Source: Bacteroidales bacterium
Lineage (GTDB): Bacteria; Bacteroidota; Bacteroidia; Bacteroidales; UBA12481
Assembly: GCA_021160155.1 (NCBI GenBank)
Contig: JAGHDB010000244.1
Location: forward strand, 1-5,800
Length of the DNA: 5,800 bases
Reading direction: 5' to 3'
A model generated the notes under the pieces. That model did no database searches and was not told the origin of the DNA. It saw only the letters and a list, made by a program, of their open reading frames with translations. Below are positions 1 through 5,800 of this stretch, in pieces (the first letter of the stretch is position 1; each line of letters begins with the position of its first letter). Both the position numbers and the translations under genes were made by a program.

Positions 1-631
1 AAAACAGAACAGCTGTAATCACAATGGCCCAGTGGGGATTTTTAAACCATTGCCCTAACTGCCGTTGTATCACACCACGAAACATAAACTCCTCTCCAAA
101 AGCCGGGATCAGCGCAATCATAATCACATTAATCAGATACGTCCCGAAAGAACCGGCGGCCAGAAATTTTTCAGTCAGTTGTCCGGCCTGTTCTTCCGTA
201 GCTTTCATCCAGTGTTCGATTCCGCTCATAAACGAAGGCAGCTGTAATCCTTCATTCCAGATAGCGAGCAGGTTGAATACCGGCAGCGACACCAGCAGGA
301 TCAGCATTACAAGCAACAGGTCAGAGCCGGCAGTAGCAGTGCGAAGACCAAGGTATTTAAAAGGTTTACCTATCGCCAGCAAACCCACAATGATGGGCGG
401 GATCACAAAGAGAGCCAATGCCTGGGTGATCTGGATAAATTTTAAAACACCCAGATTAGCCGGGTTGTTCATATCGAGCAGACCCATCCACTCATTAACC
501 GGTACCCGGTAAACCACCACCCCGATAATCAGGGCTGCGATCATCACGAAAAAAAAACTTACGATGGTAATCAACAGCATGAAAATCAATTGCACGGCCG
601 GATGAAAGTTGCTGTAGAGATTTTTATTCAT
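1..631 (-). CDS. CPBP family intramembrane glutamic protease (CAAX protease-like), partial: C-terminus beyond left edge
   Basis: This frame is open from the ATG at 631 to the window edge, giving 210 complete codons and no stop, so the C-terminus is missing. The translation is strongly hydrophobic, with likely membrane helices near residues 13-41, 66-88, 103-124, 162-178 and from 201 onward. Residues 179-189 read GEEFMFRGVIQ, which contains the EExxxR motif (E180, E181, R185) that defines motif 1 of CPBP/Abi intramembrane proteases. In the family, E181-type glutamates act with histidines of later motifs (FxxxH and a further H motif) to cleave membrane-embedded or prenylated peptides. The sequence ends at ITAVLF, just where the FxxxH motif would begin, so the rest of the active site cannot be checked. 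The substrate is unknown. The ATG is supported by a promoter box just upstream. The gene lies 36 bases downstream of the long PspC gene on the same strand, so read-through from that operon is also possible. Confidence 0.85.
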   Translation of the reverse strand, partial: MNKNLYSNFHPAVQLIFMLLITIVSFFFVMIAALIIGVVVYRVPVNEWMGLLDMNNPANLGVLKFIQITQALALFVIPPIIVGLLAIGKPFKYLGLRTATAGSDLLLVMLILLVSLPVFNLLAIWNEGLQLPSFMSGIEHWMKATEEQAGQLTEKFLAAGSFGTYLINVIMIALIPAFGEEFMFRGVIQRQLGQWFKNPHWAIVITAVLF

Positions 632-638
632 CAGGCGA

Positions 639-646
639 CAAAAGTA
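639..646 (-). promoter_or_regulatory. Candidate -7 promoter box for the CPBP protease gene
   Basis: On the minus strand this reads TACTTTTG, an exact match to the TAnnTTTG -7 element of Bacteroidota. It ends only 7 bases before the ATG at 631, so the transcript would be leaderless or have a very short leader, an arrangement often seen in this phylum. I see no convincing TTTG -33 box at the usual distance, so support rests on the -7 box and its position. Confidence 0.45.
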
Positions 647-667
647 CAAAATCCCTGAAGAAGGTGG

Positions 668-2299
668 TTAGTGCCGCGGCAAAAGACTCAGTCCCTCTTC
701 AGTCATAACCCAGGTTTCACCCACCATTTGTCTTGACCAGCGACCCTCGGTATTGTCAATTGCATAGAGATAATAACGGATAGCGGGGTCAAGATAAATA
801 CGGGTACCTACCGGAAGGGTGATTTTCAAATCGATTTTTTGCCCCCGGTATTTTCGTTCATCGGGCAGATAAAACACGGGGTCAATAGTCAACAGGGTAT
901 CCGACAATTGATAGGCGTATTCGATTTCGCCGGCACGGTTGCGCGCTGAAATGAATGTTCCTCCCTTGGCGCGTTTGGTTATTTCAAGAACAGCCCGGTC
1001 ATTTTTACCCGGTACCAGCATAATACGCGGAATACCGGCCAGCCGGATGTTGCCGTGAAAATCAGTTACGAAAAAATCATGATAGCTGTTATGCTCATTA
1101 AAGTTAAACAGTCCATCCGGTTGTGAAGAAGTGGTCAGGTAAAAATAATCTGAAGGCGGGATTTTCAGTGTGTCTGTTTCTTTCACCGAAGTGGAAGTTG
1201 CAAATTGACTTGCTTCGCTCATTCCGATCACAGCTATTACAATCAATGCAATGACCCATGCCGACAGGCTGCTTAATACTACAGCCCGGTCATTGGCCCT
1301 GAATCGAAATAACAATTTAACACCCCCGTACACCAGGGCCAGAACGGGTACGATAATCAAAACCAACAGGCAAACAGCCGCAATAATCCCAACGGCATCA
1401 TCCACAAACAGGTTCACGATCTCCCAAAAATTTATACCCTGCAAATCCCATCCGAAATCAAACAGCCATAAGCTGCCTGAAACCAGTGTGCCGATAAGAA
1501 CAACCAACAGTGCCACACCGGTGATGACAAATACAAACCCGACAATCGCCCCGGTGACTTTCAGAAAAAACAAGATAATCTGTCCCAATGCATAAAATAA
1601 GCTCCCCAAAGCACTCCGGTCCCGCGAGCGGTGGTGGCGTGGCCGGGGAGGAGGGGGTTCTGCCGAAGCGGCAGCCCGTCGTGCAGTTCTTTTGGCCCGC
1701 TGTTTCTGATAGCGTTCTTTTAACTGGTTGTATTCTCTTTGCACAGATCGTTCAATATTTGAGATATTGATCAGTTCTCCGCGCATCTCCATTTTTTCAG
1801 ACCGTGTTTTGGCTTCGGGAATGGCAATCCATAACAATAAATAGATCAGCAATCCCACTCCGTAGGTCAGGGTAAATACGATAAAAACAATTCTGATAAT
1901 GACCGGATCAATATTCAGATATTCTCCCAATCCGCTGCAAACTCCTCCGATCACTCTTTGATCCGGATCCCTGAACATTCTTTTAGCCCCCCGGTCACCG
2001 GTTTTTTCTGCATCGGTTTTTTCTTCGTCATCGGCCATTTCACCGATCTCTTCAGGATCACCCAATATGCCGATGGCGGTATCCACATCCGACAGGGTAA
2101 TGGCATCCCGGGCTGCAGGATGTGCCTGCTGAAAAAGCTCCGCCAGCCGGGCTTCAATATCGTTCAGTATTTCAGATCCCCCTTCGGTATCTCTGAACCG
2201 TTCCTGCAGTTGTTTCAGATATTGATCGAGTTGTTCAAAAGCATCCTCCTCAATATCGAAAGCCAGTCCTGCCAGGCTAATTTTAATGGTCTTTTTCAT
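668..2299 (-). CDS. PspC domain-containing membrane protein, long form with C-terminal extracytoplasmic domain
   Basis: The product has 543 residues. Residues 1-87 form a charged, probably helical cytoplasmic domain ending in LGDPEEIGE, close to the N-terminus of the short paralogue encoded at 3382-3921. It resembles the helical HAAS-type domains that accompany PadR regulators elsewhere (inference). Residues 107-163 are a PspC domain: MFRDPDQRVIGGVCSGLGEYL followed by a membrane helix at about 133-160. A basic and proline-rich linker (about 166-230, with PPPPRPRHHRSR at 215-226) leads to further hydrophobic segments near 231-275, 300-330 and 343-362. Residues 370-543 are soluble and rich in alternating beta-type sequence, probably periplasmic, comparable to the beta domains attached to PspC/LiaF-like proteins. 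PspC proteins take part in envelope-stress sensing in other bacteria; the exact role here is unknown. The start overlaps the end of the PadR gene by 17 bases, which suggests translational coupling. The MKKTIKISLAG start matches MKKTIQINLAG of the paralogue, which fixes it. Confidence 0.88.
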   Translation of the reverse strand: MKKTIKISLAGLAFDIEEDAFEQLDQYLKQLQERFRDTEGGSEILNDIEARLAELFQQAHPAARDAITLSDVDTAIGILGDPEEIGEMADDEEKTDAEKTGDRGAKRMFRDPDQRVIGGVCSGLGEYLNIDPVIIRIVFIVFTLTYGVGLLIYLLLWIAIPEAKTRSEKMEMRGELINISNIERSVQREYNQLKERYQKQRAKRTARRAAASAEPPPPRPRHHRSRDRSALGSLFYALGQIILFFLKVTGAIVGFVFVITGVALLVVLIGTLVSGSLWLFDFGWDLQGINFWEIVNLFVDDAVGIIAAVCLLVLIIVPVLALVYGGVKLLFRFRANDRAVVLSSLSAWVIALIVIAVIGMSEASQFATSTSVKETDTLKIPPSDYFYLTTSSQPDGLFNFNEHNSYHDFFVTDFHGNIRLAGIPRIMLVPGKNDRAVLEITKRAKGGTFISARNRAGEIEYAYQLSDTLLTIDPVFYLPDERKYRGQKIDLKITLPVGTRIYLDPAIRYYLYAIDNTEGRWSRQMVGETWVMTEEGLSLLPRH

Positions 2300-2648
2300 C
2301 TGCCTGATTTTTTGGTGATTGATGAATGGATGCTACTGCTTTAACCAGATCTTCCCACGAAACATCCAGCTCTTCGAGGAAACTCCGGCCCTGATCGGTC
2401 AGCCGGTAATATTTTCTGGGAGGTCCCTGCGGTGATTCTTCCCAGCGATAACTCAATAATCCGGCATTTTTCTGGCGTGTTAACAGGGGGTACAGTGTCC
2501 CCTCCACGACAATGAGTTGGGCATCTTTTAATCGTTTAATGATATCAGGCGCATAGCAATCCTGTTGACCCAGAATGGTCAGAATACAGTATTCCAATAC
2601 TCCTTTTCTCATTTGTGCGGTAATATTATTTTTACGTGATGTATCCAT
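2283..2648 (-). CDS. PadR family transcriptional regulator
   Basis: This 121-residue protein is a compact PadR-type winged-helix regulator of the short subfamily, with little beyond the DNA-binding domain. Visible family signatures are RKGVLEYCILTIL (14-26) at the first helix, the winged-helix segment EGTLYPLLTRQKNAGLL (49-65), and the wing GPPRKYYRLTDQG (75-87). The usual YGYEI stretch is replaced by CYAPDII (31-37). Family members normally act as dimeric repressors that bind inverted repeats and respond to small molecules or stress signals. The gene begins 9 bases after the lipoprotein gene and its 3' end overlaps the long PspC gene, so it is the third gene of a four-gene operon and probably controls that operon. 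A candidate operator is present upstream of the first gene (3990-4014). The ligand or signal is unknown. Confidence 0.9.
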   Translation of the reverse strand: MDTSRKNNITAQMRKGVLEYCILTILGQQDCYAPDIIKRLKDAQLIVVEGTLYPLLTRQKNAGLLSYRWEESPQGPPRKYYRLTDQGRSFLEELDVSWEDLVKAVASIHQSPKNQADEKDH

Positions 2649-2657
2649 AATTATCCT

Positions 2658-3371
2658 TTAATATCTTTTAAGAGAGCCCAGTCCGGATACCTCTTTTTCT
2701 ATCACCGGATCACCCCGGTATTTCACCGAACCCACACCCGAGATTTGTACATCAAGTTTATCCTGCGCAAACACTTTTGCGCTACCGGCTCCCGAGAGAT
2801 CGATCCCGACTTCATCCGATATTAAATCCAGTGCATTAAAATCACCGGCTCCCGTTAATGTCAGAGTCAATATTTTAGTTTTCCCCTGCAACTGACAATT
2901 TGAAGCACCGGAAAGATCCAGTTTTATCTGTTTGCATTGCAGTTCCATATTCAACTCAACCGCACCTGATCCGATTACCACAAGTGAAGGAATTTTTAAC
3001 ACTTGTTGGGTAGTACATTTGACGGCACCTGACAGGTCCATCTTTTCCAAATCTCTGACGGTCAGATAGATATTTTTTTTCTTTGCCCGGATGACATTAC
3101 GTTCAGTTTGAATAGAGAGTGTTTTACCGTACTGATTAATCCGTAAATTATCGAACAAATTTTCATCCATTTCAAATTTCAACGCCGGTTTACGTCCCTG
3201 CAACAGAAACAAATTGAAATTTCCTCCGATTTCAAGCCTCGAAAATGATTTTACATCCCGGTCTTGTGTTTGAACCACCCCGTTGCCCACAATTCCCATT
3301 TCGCATCCGGTGAACAGAATCCACAAGACAATAACCATCATCCATCCGGCAATTTTTTTTATCTGTTTCAT
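2658..3371 (-). CDS. Head GIN domain-containing lipoprotein (DUF2807-type)
   Basis: I place the start at the ATG at 3371, giving 237 residues. It opens with MKQIKK, a hydrophobic stretch (7-20) and FTGC, a lipobox-like site with C23 as the probable lipidated cysteine, so the protein should be exported and membrane-anchored. The body begins VVQTQDRDVKSFSRLEIGGNF, typical of the head GIN domain. It then carries a ladder of short glycine turns about 18-22 residues apart: DLSGA (112), GSGA (134), DLSGAS (152), LTGAGD (172), DLSGAGS (191), ISGVGS (209) and VSGLGS (228). This pattern fits a stacked beta structure. The family is common in Bacteroidota next to PspC genes, and its biochemical role is not established. 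The frame stays open 126 bases further upstream, but that extension would overlap the short PspC gene and place the signal peptide internally, so I reject it. The chosen start leaves a 10-base gap to the short PspC gene and a 9-base gap to padR. Confidence 0.85.
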   Translation of the reverse strand: MKQIKKIAGWMMVIVLWILFTGCEMGIVGNGVVQTQDRDVKSFSRLEIGGNFNLFLLQGRKPALKFEMDENLFDNLRINQYGKTLSIQTERNVIRAKKKNIYLTVRDLEKMDLSGAVKCTTQQVLKIPSLVVIGSGAVELNMELQCKQIKLDLSGASNCQLQGKTKILTLTLTGAGDFNALDLISDEVGIDLSGAGSAKVFAQDKLDVQISGVGSVKYRGDPVIEKEVSGLGSLKRY

Positions 3372-3381
3372 GCTGATAATT

Positions 3382-3921
3382 TTAAAAATAAGCAGATCCT
3401 GTACGCATCTCCCGTATCTGCTCCGGGGTTTGAGCCAGCGGAAGAGCAATCCATAATACAATATAAAGGAGCAGGCCAAAACCCAGAAAAAGGGCAATAA
3501 TAAAGAGGATCCGGATTAACAAAGGATCGGTATTAAAATAATAGGCCAGTCCGCTGGAGACTCCTCCGATGGGTTTATCATCCGGATCGCGGTACATTCT
3601 CCGGTGGCGTCGTCCGCCTGAATAGGAAGTAGATTGCCATGAAGTATCTTCCTGCTTTTTTCCACCCATTTCATGTGGCTTTCCCAGAATTTCCAGTACT
3701 TCATCAACATCCTCCAGATTAATGACTTCACGTTGCGGTTTAAGTCGTTCGGTGAACAGTTCCGACATCCGCAGTTCCAGGTCATGGATGATTTCCCGAC
3801 CATCGGGAGTAGCAGCAAACCGATGTTCTACGGCGGTCAGATACTCTCTGAGCCGCTCGTATGCATCATCATCGATATGAAAGATACTTCCTGCCAAATT
3901 GATTTGAATTGTTTTTTTCAT
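3382..3921 (-). CDS. PspC domain-containing membrane protein, short form
   Basis: This 179-residue protein is the first gene of the minus-strand operon. Residues 1-86 match the N-terminal helical domain of the long paralogue at 668-2299: MKKTIQINLAG, then REIIHDLELRMSELF, and INLEDVDEVLEILGKPHEMGG. A short glycine, serine and arginine-rich linker (about 87-108) leads to the PspC domain, MYRDPDDKPIGGVSSGLAYYF from 109, with one membrane helix at about 134-161 ending WIALPLAQ. The tail is about 15 residues, so there is no extracytoplasmic sensor domain of the kind seen in the long form. Where the long form has GGVCSGL, this one has GGVSSGL, so the common cysteine is serine here. PspC proteins act at the inner membrane in envelope-stress pathways. 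The immediate neighbour, a lipoprotein, may supply the missing outer part (inference). The start is fixed by the N-terminal match to the paralogue and by a promoter box about 50 bases upstream. Confidence 0.88.
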   Translation of the reverse strand: MKKTIQINLAGSIFHIDDDAYERLREYLTAVEHRFAATPDGREIIHDLELRMSELFTERLKPQREVINLEDVDEVLEILGKPHEMGGKKQEDTSWQSTSYSGGRRHRRMYRDPDDKPIGGVSSGLAYYFNTDPLLIRILFIIALFLGFGLLLYIVLWIALPLAQTPEQIREMRTGSAYF

Positions 3922-3937
3922 CGGGATAACATTTATT

Positions 3938-3947
3938 AAAGTACTTT
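3938..3947. repeat. Perfect 10-base palindrome in the operon leader
   Basis: The sequence AAAGTACTTT is self-complementary and lies between the predicted transcription start and the ATG of the short PspC gene. It could be a second regulator half-site, because it shares GTAC with the candidate operator further upstream. In such an AT-rich region it could equally be chance. Confidence 0.25.
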
Positions 3948-3970
3948 CTAATACATTATTATTTCCATTG

Positions 3971-3978
3971 CAAAGATA
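3971..3978 (-). promoter_or_regulatory. Candidate -7 promoter box for the PspC/GIN/PadR operon
   Basis: The minus strand reads TATCTTTG, an exact match to the Bacteroidota TAnnTTTG -7 element, in an AT-rich stretch (TATATATCTTTGCAA). It would start a transcript with a leader of about 40-45 bases before the ATG at 3921. No clear TTTG -33 box is visible; the corresponding upstream region is occupied by an inverted repeat, which suggests a regulated promoter. Confidence 0.55.
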
Positions 3979-3989
3979 TATAAATTTTT

Positions 3990-4014
3990 TGGTATCTTGT
4001 TTAACATAGTACTA
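3990..4014. promoter_or_regulatory. Candidate PadR operator (imperfect inverted repeat)
   Basis: On the minus strand the two arms are TAGTACTATGTT and AACAAGATACCA around one central A. Eight of twelve arm positions are complementary, including the inner TGTT/AACA block and the outer GTA/TAC block. It starts 11 bases upstream of the -7 box, covering the place where a -33 box would lie. PadR proteins generally bind inverted repeats with ATGT/ACAT-like cores, which this resembles. The position at the head of the operon that encodes PadR supports autorepression, but binding is inferred. Confidence 0.4.
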
Positions 4015-4027
4015 AAAATATAATTTT

Positions 4028-4042
4028 CACATTTTCAATGTG
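4028..4042 (-). terminator. Possible weak terminator downstream of the aminotransferase gene
   Basis: The minus strand reads CACATT-GAA-AATGTG, a 6-base-pair stem with a three-base loop, 12 bases beyond the aminotransferase stop. It is followed by AAAATTATATTTTT, so a T-rich tract comes about nine bases after the stem rather than directly. It could end transcription between the aminotransferase gene and the PspC operon, but the stem is short and AT-rich. Confidence 0.3.
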
Positions 4043-4054
4043 CTATTGTAATAA

Positions 4055-5074
4055 TCAGTCTACCAATTCAACCCAACCATAAGGATCTGCCAGGTCGCCG
4101 GTTTGAATTCCGACGAGTGTTTCATATAGATCTTTTGAAACCGGGCCCGGTTGGTCCTGGGTACCGTAAGAATATTTTTTCCCGGTTTCTTCATCGGTAA
4201 TAGAGCGAATCGGACTGATCACTGCGGCGGTGCCGCATGCTCCCGCTTCTTCAAAAGTATCAAGCTCTTCCACGGGGATATGCCGCAGTTCAATTTTTAA
4301 TCCTTTATCCCGTGCGATTTGCTGCAGGCTTTTATTGGTAATGGATGGCAGAATGGAGTGTGAATCAGGGGTTATATAGGTATTATTTTTTATCCCGAAA
4401 AAGTTAGCCGGACCGGCCTCATCAATATATTTTTTCTCATGCGCATCCAGAAAAAGCGAAGAGGCAAAACCTCCTTCATGGGCCTCTTTCAGCGCCTGCA
4501 AACTTGCGGCATAATTACCTCCCACCTTAAGATGACCGGTTCCCTGCGGGGCAGCCCGATCATGTTTGCGTGTGATCATCATATCTACCGGTTTAAATCC
4601 CTCTTTAAAATAGGGCCCTACCGGTGTCACAAAAACAACAAACGTGTATTCGGAGGCAGGTTTCACACCCACTTCGGCTCCCGATCCGAACAGCAAAGGC
4701 CGGATATAGAGCGACGCTCCGGTTCCATAAGGAGGTACATATTTTTTATTTAAACGGACGGCTGTTGTGATGGCCCGGTAAAACAGCTCTTCCGGCACTT
4801 CAGCCATTAAAATCCCTCGTGCAGACTGTATCATTCTGAGGGCATTGTCACGCCACCGGAAAAGCCTGATTTTATCATCCTTTCCTCTGAAAGCTTTCAT
4901 CCCTTCGAAAGCTTCCTGACCGTAATGCAGACCGGTAGCGGCCATGTGAAGATTGAGGTATTCCGAAGAAGATATTTCCAGCTCACCCCATTGGCCGTCC
5001 CGGTAATAACAGCGAACGTTGTAATCGGTTTTCATATAACCGAATGGCAGTGATTTCCAGTCTATATTTTTCAT
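4055..5074 (-). CDS. ilvE: Branched-chain amino acid aminotransferase
   Basis: This 339-residue PLP enzyme of fold type IV transfers the amino group between glutamate/2-oxoglutarate and leucine, isoleucine or valine. It is the last step of their synthesis and the first of their breakdown, in the cytoplasm. Length and motifs fit the larger, eukaryote-like type II branch. These include GLHYGQEAFEGMKAF (48-62), RLFRWRDNALRM (70-81), SLYIRPLLFG (121-130) and GTGHLKVGGNYAASL (178-192), in which K183 is the expected Schiff-base lysine. They also include DEAGPANFFGI (218-228), whose E219 should contact the pyridine nitrogen of PLP, and EEAGACGTAAVISPI (275-289) near the cofactor phosphate. All key residues are present and the gene appears complete. 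It diverges from the pyrophosphatase gene across 74 bases. No other branched-chain pathway genes are nearby, so it seems to be a stand-alone housekeeping copy. I see no attenuator or T-box. Confidence 0.95.
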   Translation of the reverse strand: MKNIDWKSLPFGYMKTDYNVRCYYRDGQWGELEISSSEYLNLHMAATGLHYGQEAFEGMKAFRGKDDKIRLFRWRDNALRMIQSARGILMAEVPEELFYRAITTAVRLNKKYVPPYGTGASLYIRPLLFGSGAEVGVKPASEYTFVVFVTPVGPYFKEGFKPVDMMITRKHDRAAPQGTGHLKVGGNYAASLQALKEAHEGGFASSLFLDAHEKKYIDEAGPANFFGIKNNTYITPDSHSILPSITNKSLQQIARDKGLKIELRHIPVEELDTFEEAGACGTAAVISPIRSITDEETGKKYSYGTQDQPGPVSKDLYETLVGIQTGDLADPYGWVELVD

Positions 5075-5108
5075 GATCTGATCGGTTTTGTTTGAAATTT
5101 TAAAGGAT

Positions 5109-5116
5109 TAAATGTA
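5109..5116 (-). promoter_or_regulatory. ilvE: Weak candidate -7 box for the aminotransferase gene
   Basis: The minus strand reads TACATTTA, one mismatch from TAnnTTTG. A TTTG lies 23 bases upstream of it, at the long end of the acceptable spacing for a -33 box. It lies 34 bases before the ATG at 5074. The 74-base divergent gap must hold promoters for both flanking genes; I see no good box for the plus-strand gene. Confidence 0.3.
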
Positions 5117-5148
5117 CTAAAAAAGTGTATATTCCCCTTCAAAAAAAG

Positions 5149-5742
5149 ATGATTCGGGAATTGCTTTTTGCCACTAATAATCTTCATAAAATCAAAGAAG
5201 TACGCGATCTTCTCACACCCGGTTTCAAGGTTTTGGGATTGCAAGATCTGCCTTTTACCGGAGAGATCCCCGAAACAGCTCCGGATCTTGCGGGGAATGC
5301 ACTGCAGAAAGTCAGGTTTATTCATGACCGTTATCCTGTCAACTGCTTTGCGGATGATACCGGTCTGGAAGTAGATGCACTGCAGGGCGCACCGGGTGTG
5401 TTTTCTGCCCGTTACGCCGGTGAAAATGCCACTTATGCAGACAATGTAGAAAAGTTATTGGCAGCCATGAAAGAGTTCCGTGGCCCGGAGCAACGTAAAG
5501 CCCGTTTTCGCACGGTAATCGCCCTGATTTTAAATGACCGCGAGTATCTTTTCGAAGGGAAAGCAGAAGGGATTATTCTTGAAGCACCCGCCGGAACCGG
5601 TGGGTTTGGTTATGATCCTGTTTTTCTTCCTGTTGGATTTACAAAAAACTTTGCTGAAATGAGTCCGGATGAAAAAAATGCCATCTCACACCGGGGCGAA
5701 GCAATACGTAAACTGGTGAGTTTTTTACTTGAAAACCGGTAA
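5149..5742 (+). CDS. rdgB: Non-canonical purine NTP pyrophosphatase, RdgB/HAM1 family (dITP/XTP)
   Basis: The product hydrolyses dITP, ITP and XTP to the monophosphate and pyrophosphate, keeping deaminated purines out of DNA and RNA. It is a cytoplasmic homodimer that needs a divalent metal. At 197 residues it has the family's normal length and all its signatures. These are LLFATNNLHKIKEVRDLL (5-22) with the TNxxK substrate loop, FADDTGLEVDAL (67-78) with the catalytic and metal-binding aspartates, and GAPGVFSARYAG (80-91). The others are GGFGYDPVF (151-159) and ISHRGEA (179-185). An in-frame GTG at 5125 would add eight residues, but the ATG at 5149 gives the expected N-terminus directly before the first beta strand and follows an A-rich leader (CAAAAAAAG), so I choose it. 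The gene diverges from the aminotransferase gene, and nothing suggests a functional link between them. Confidence 0.95.
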   Translation: MIRELLFATNNLHKIKEVRDLLTPGFKVLGLQDLPFTGEIPETAPDLAGNALQKVRFIHDRYPVNCFADDTGLEVDALQGAPGVFSARYAGENATYADNVEKLLAAMKEFRGPEQRKARFRTVIALILNDREYLFEGKAEGIILEAPAGTGGFGYDPVFLPVGFTKNFAEMSPDEKNAISHRGEAIRKLVSFLLENR

Positions 5743-5800
5743 CAGAATACTAAATTTAAAAGAAGAGAGTTGTTTGTAAAAGATGTGATGAGGTAGGGGG

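Noticed and set aside
24..512. Plus-strand open frame of 162 codons
   Set aside because: It lies opposite the CPBP protease gene, whose minus-strand translation has a clear family motif and membrane helices; the plus-strand product has no recognisable character.
1661..1673. Perfect small hairpin TGCCG-AAG-CGGCA
   Set aside because: It lies inside the long PspC coding region in an alanine-rich stretch with no T tract, so it is probably a by-product of codon choice.
1958..2344. Plus-strand open frame of 128 codons
   Set aside because: It is antisense to the long PspC and padR genes, which are both supported by family motifs.
3372..3497. N-terminal extension of the lipoprotein gene to an ATG at 3497
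   Set aside because: It overlaps the coding sequence of the short PspC gene and would bury the lipoprotein signal peptide inside the protein.
5125..5148. GTG start for rdgB at 5125
   Set aside because: It would add eight residues (MYIPLQKK) not expected before the first strand of this family; the ATG at 5149 fits better.
5071..5325. Minus-strand open frame ending at the aminotransferase start
   Set aside because: It lies mostly opposite the rdgB coding region, which has all its catalytic motifs; the translation has no family features.
5743..5800. Possible end of a converging minus-strand gene or a terminator for rdgB
   Set aside because: The 58 bases are too short to judge: one minus frame is open, but no family sequence is recognisable and no hairpin with a T tract is visible.

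Overview
This window looks like chromosomal DNA from a Bacteroidota bacterium, probably Bacteroidales or a neighbouring order. The evidence is the family content (a head-GIN-domain lipoprotein, PspC proteins with a PadR regulator, a type II branched-chain aminotransferase), the lack of strong Shine-Dalgarno sequences with A/T-rich leaders instead, and -7 promoter boxes of the phylum's TAnnTTTG type (TATCTTTG and TACTTTTG). Base composition is moderate and fairly even. I see no tRNA, rRNA, CRISPR, insertion sequence or other sign of recent transfer.

Layout. Positions 1-631 (minus) hold the N-terminal 210 codons of a CPBP (CAAX protease/bacteriocin-processing) family intramembrane glutamic protease, cut by the window's left edge. 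Positions 668-3921 (minus) form a tight four-gene operon, read from high to low coordinates: a short PspC-domain protein (3921-3382), a head-GIN-domain lipoprotein (3371-2658), a PadR-family repressor (2648-2283) and a long PspC-domain protein with further membrane segments and a C-terminal extracytoplasmic domain (2299-668). Gaps are about 10 bases, and the last two genes overlap by 17. Upstream, 3922-4054 holds a good -7 box and an imperfect inverted repeat that could be the PadR operator. Positions 4055-5074 (minus) encode a branched-chain amino acid aminotransferase. Diverging from it across 74 bases, 5149-5742 (plus) encodes the house-cleaning dITP/XTP pyrophosphatase of the RdgB/HAM1 family. 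The last 58 bases (5743-5800) hold nothing I can support.

How the parts may work together. The four-gene operon looks like an envelope-stress module of the PspC/LiaF type. Two paralogous membrane proteins share a cytoplasmic helical N-terminal domain and a PspC helix. The long one carries its own extracytoplasmic beta-rich domain. The short one has none but is followed directly by a separate surface lipoprotein of beta-repeat type. A one-domain PadR repressor encoded inside the operon could close an autoregulatory loop. The adjacent intramembrane protease has its own promoter but may belong to the same envelope function. The aminotransferase and the nucleotide pyrophosphatase are ordinary housekeeping genes.
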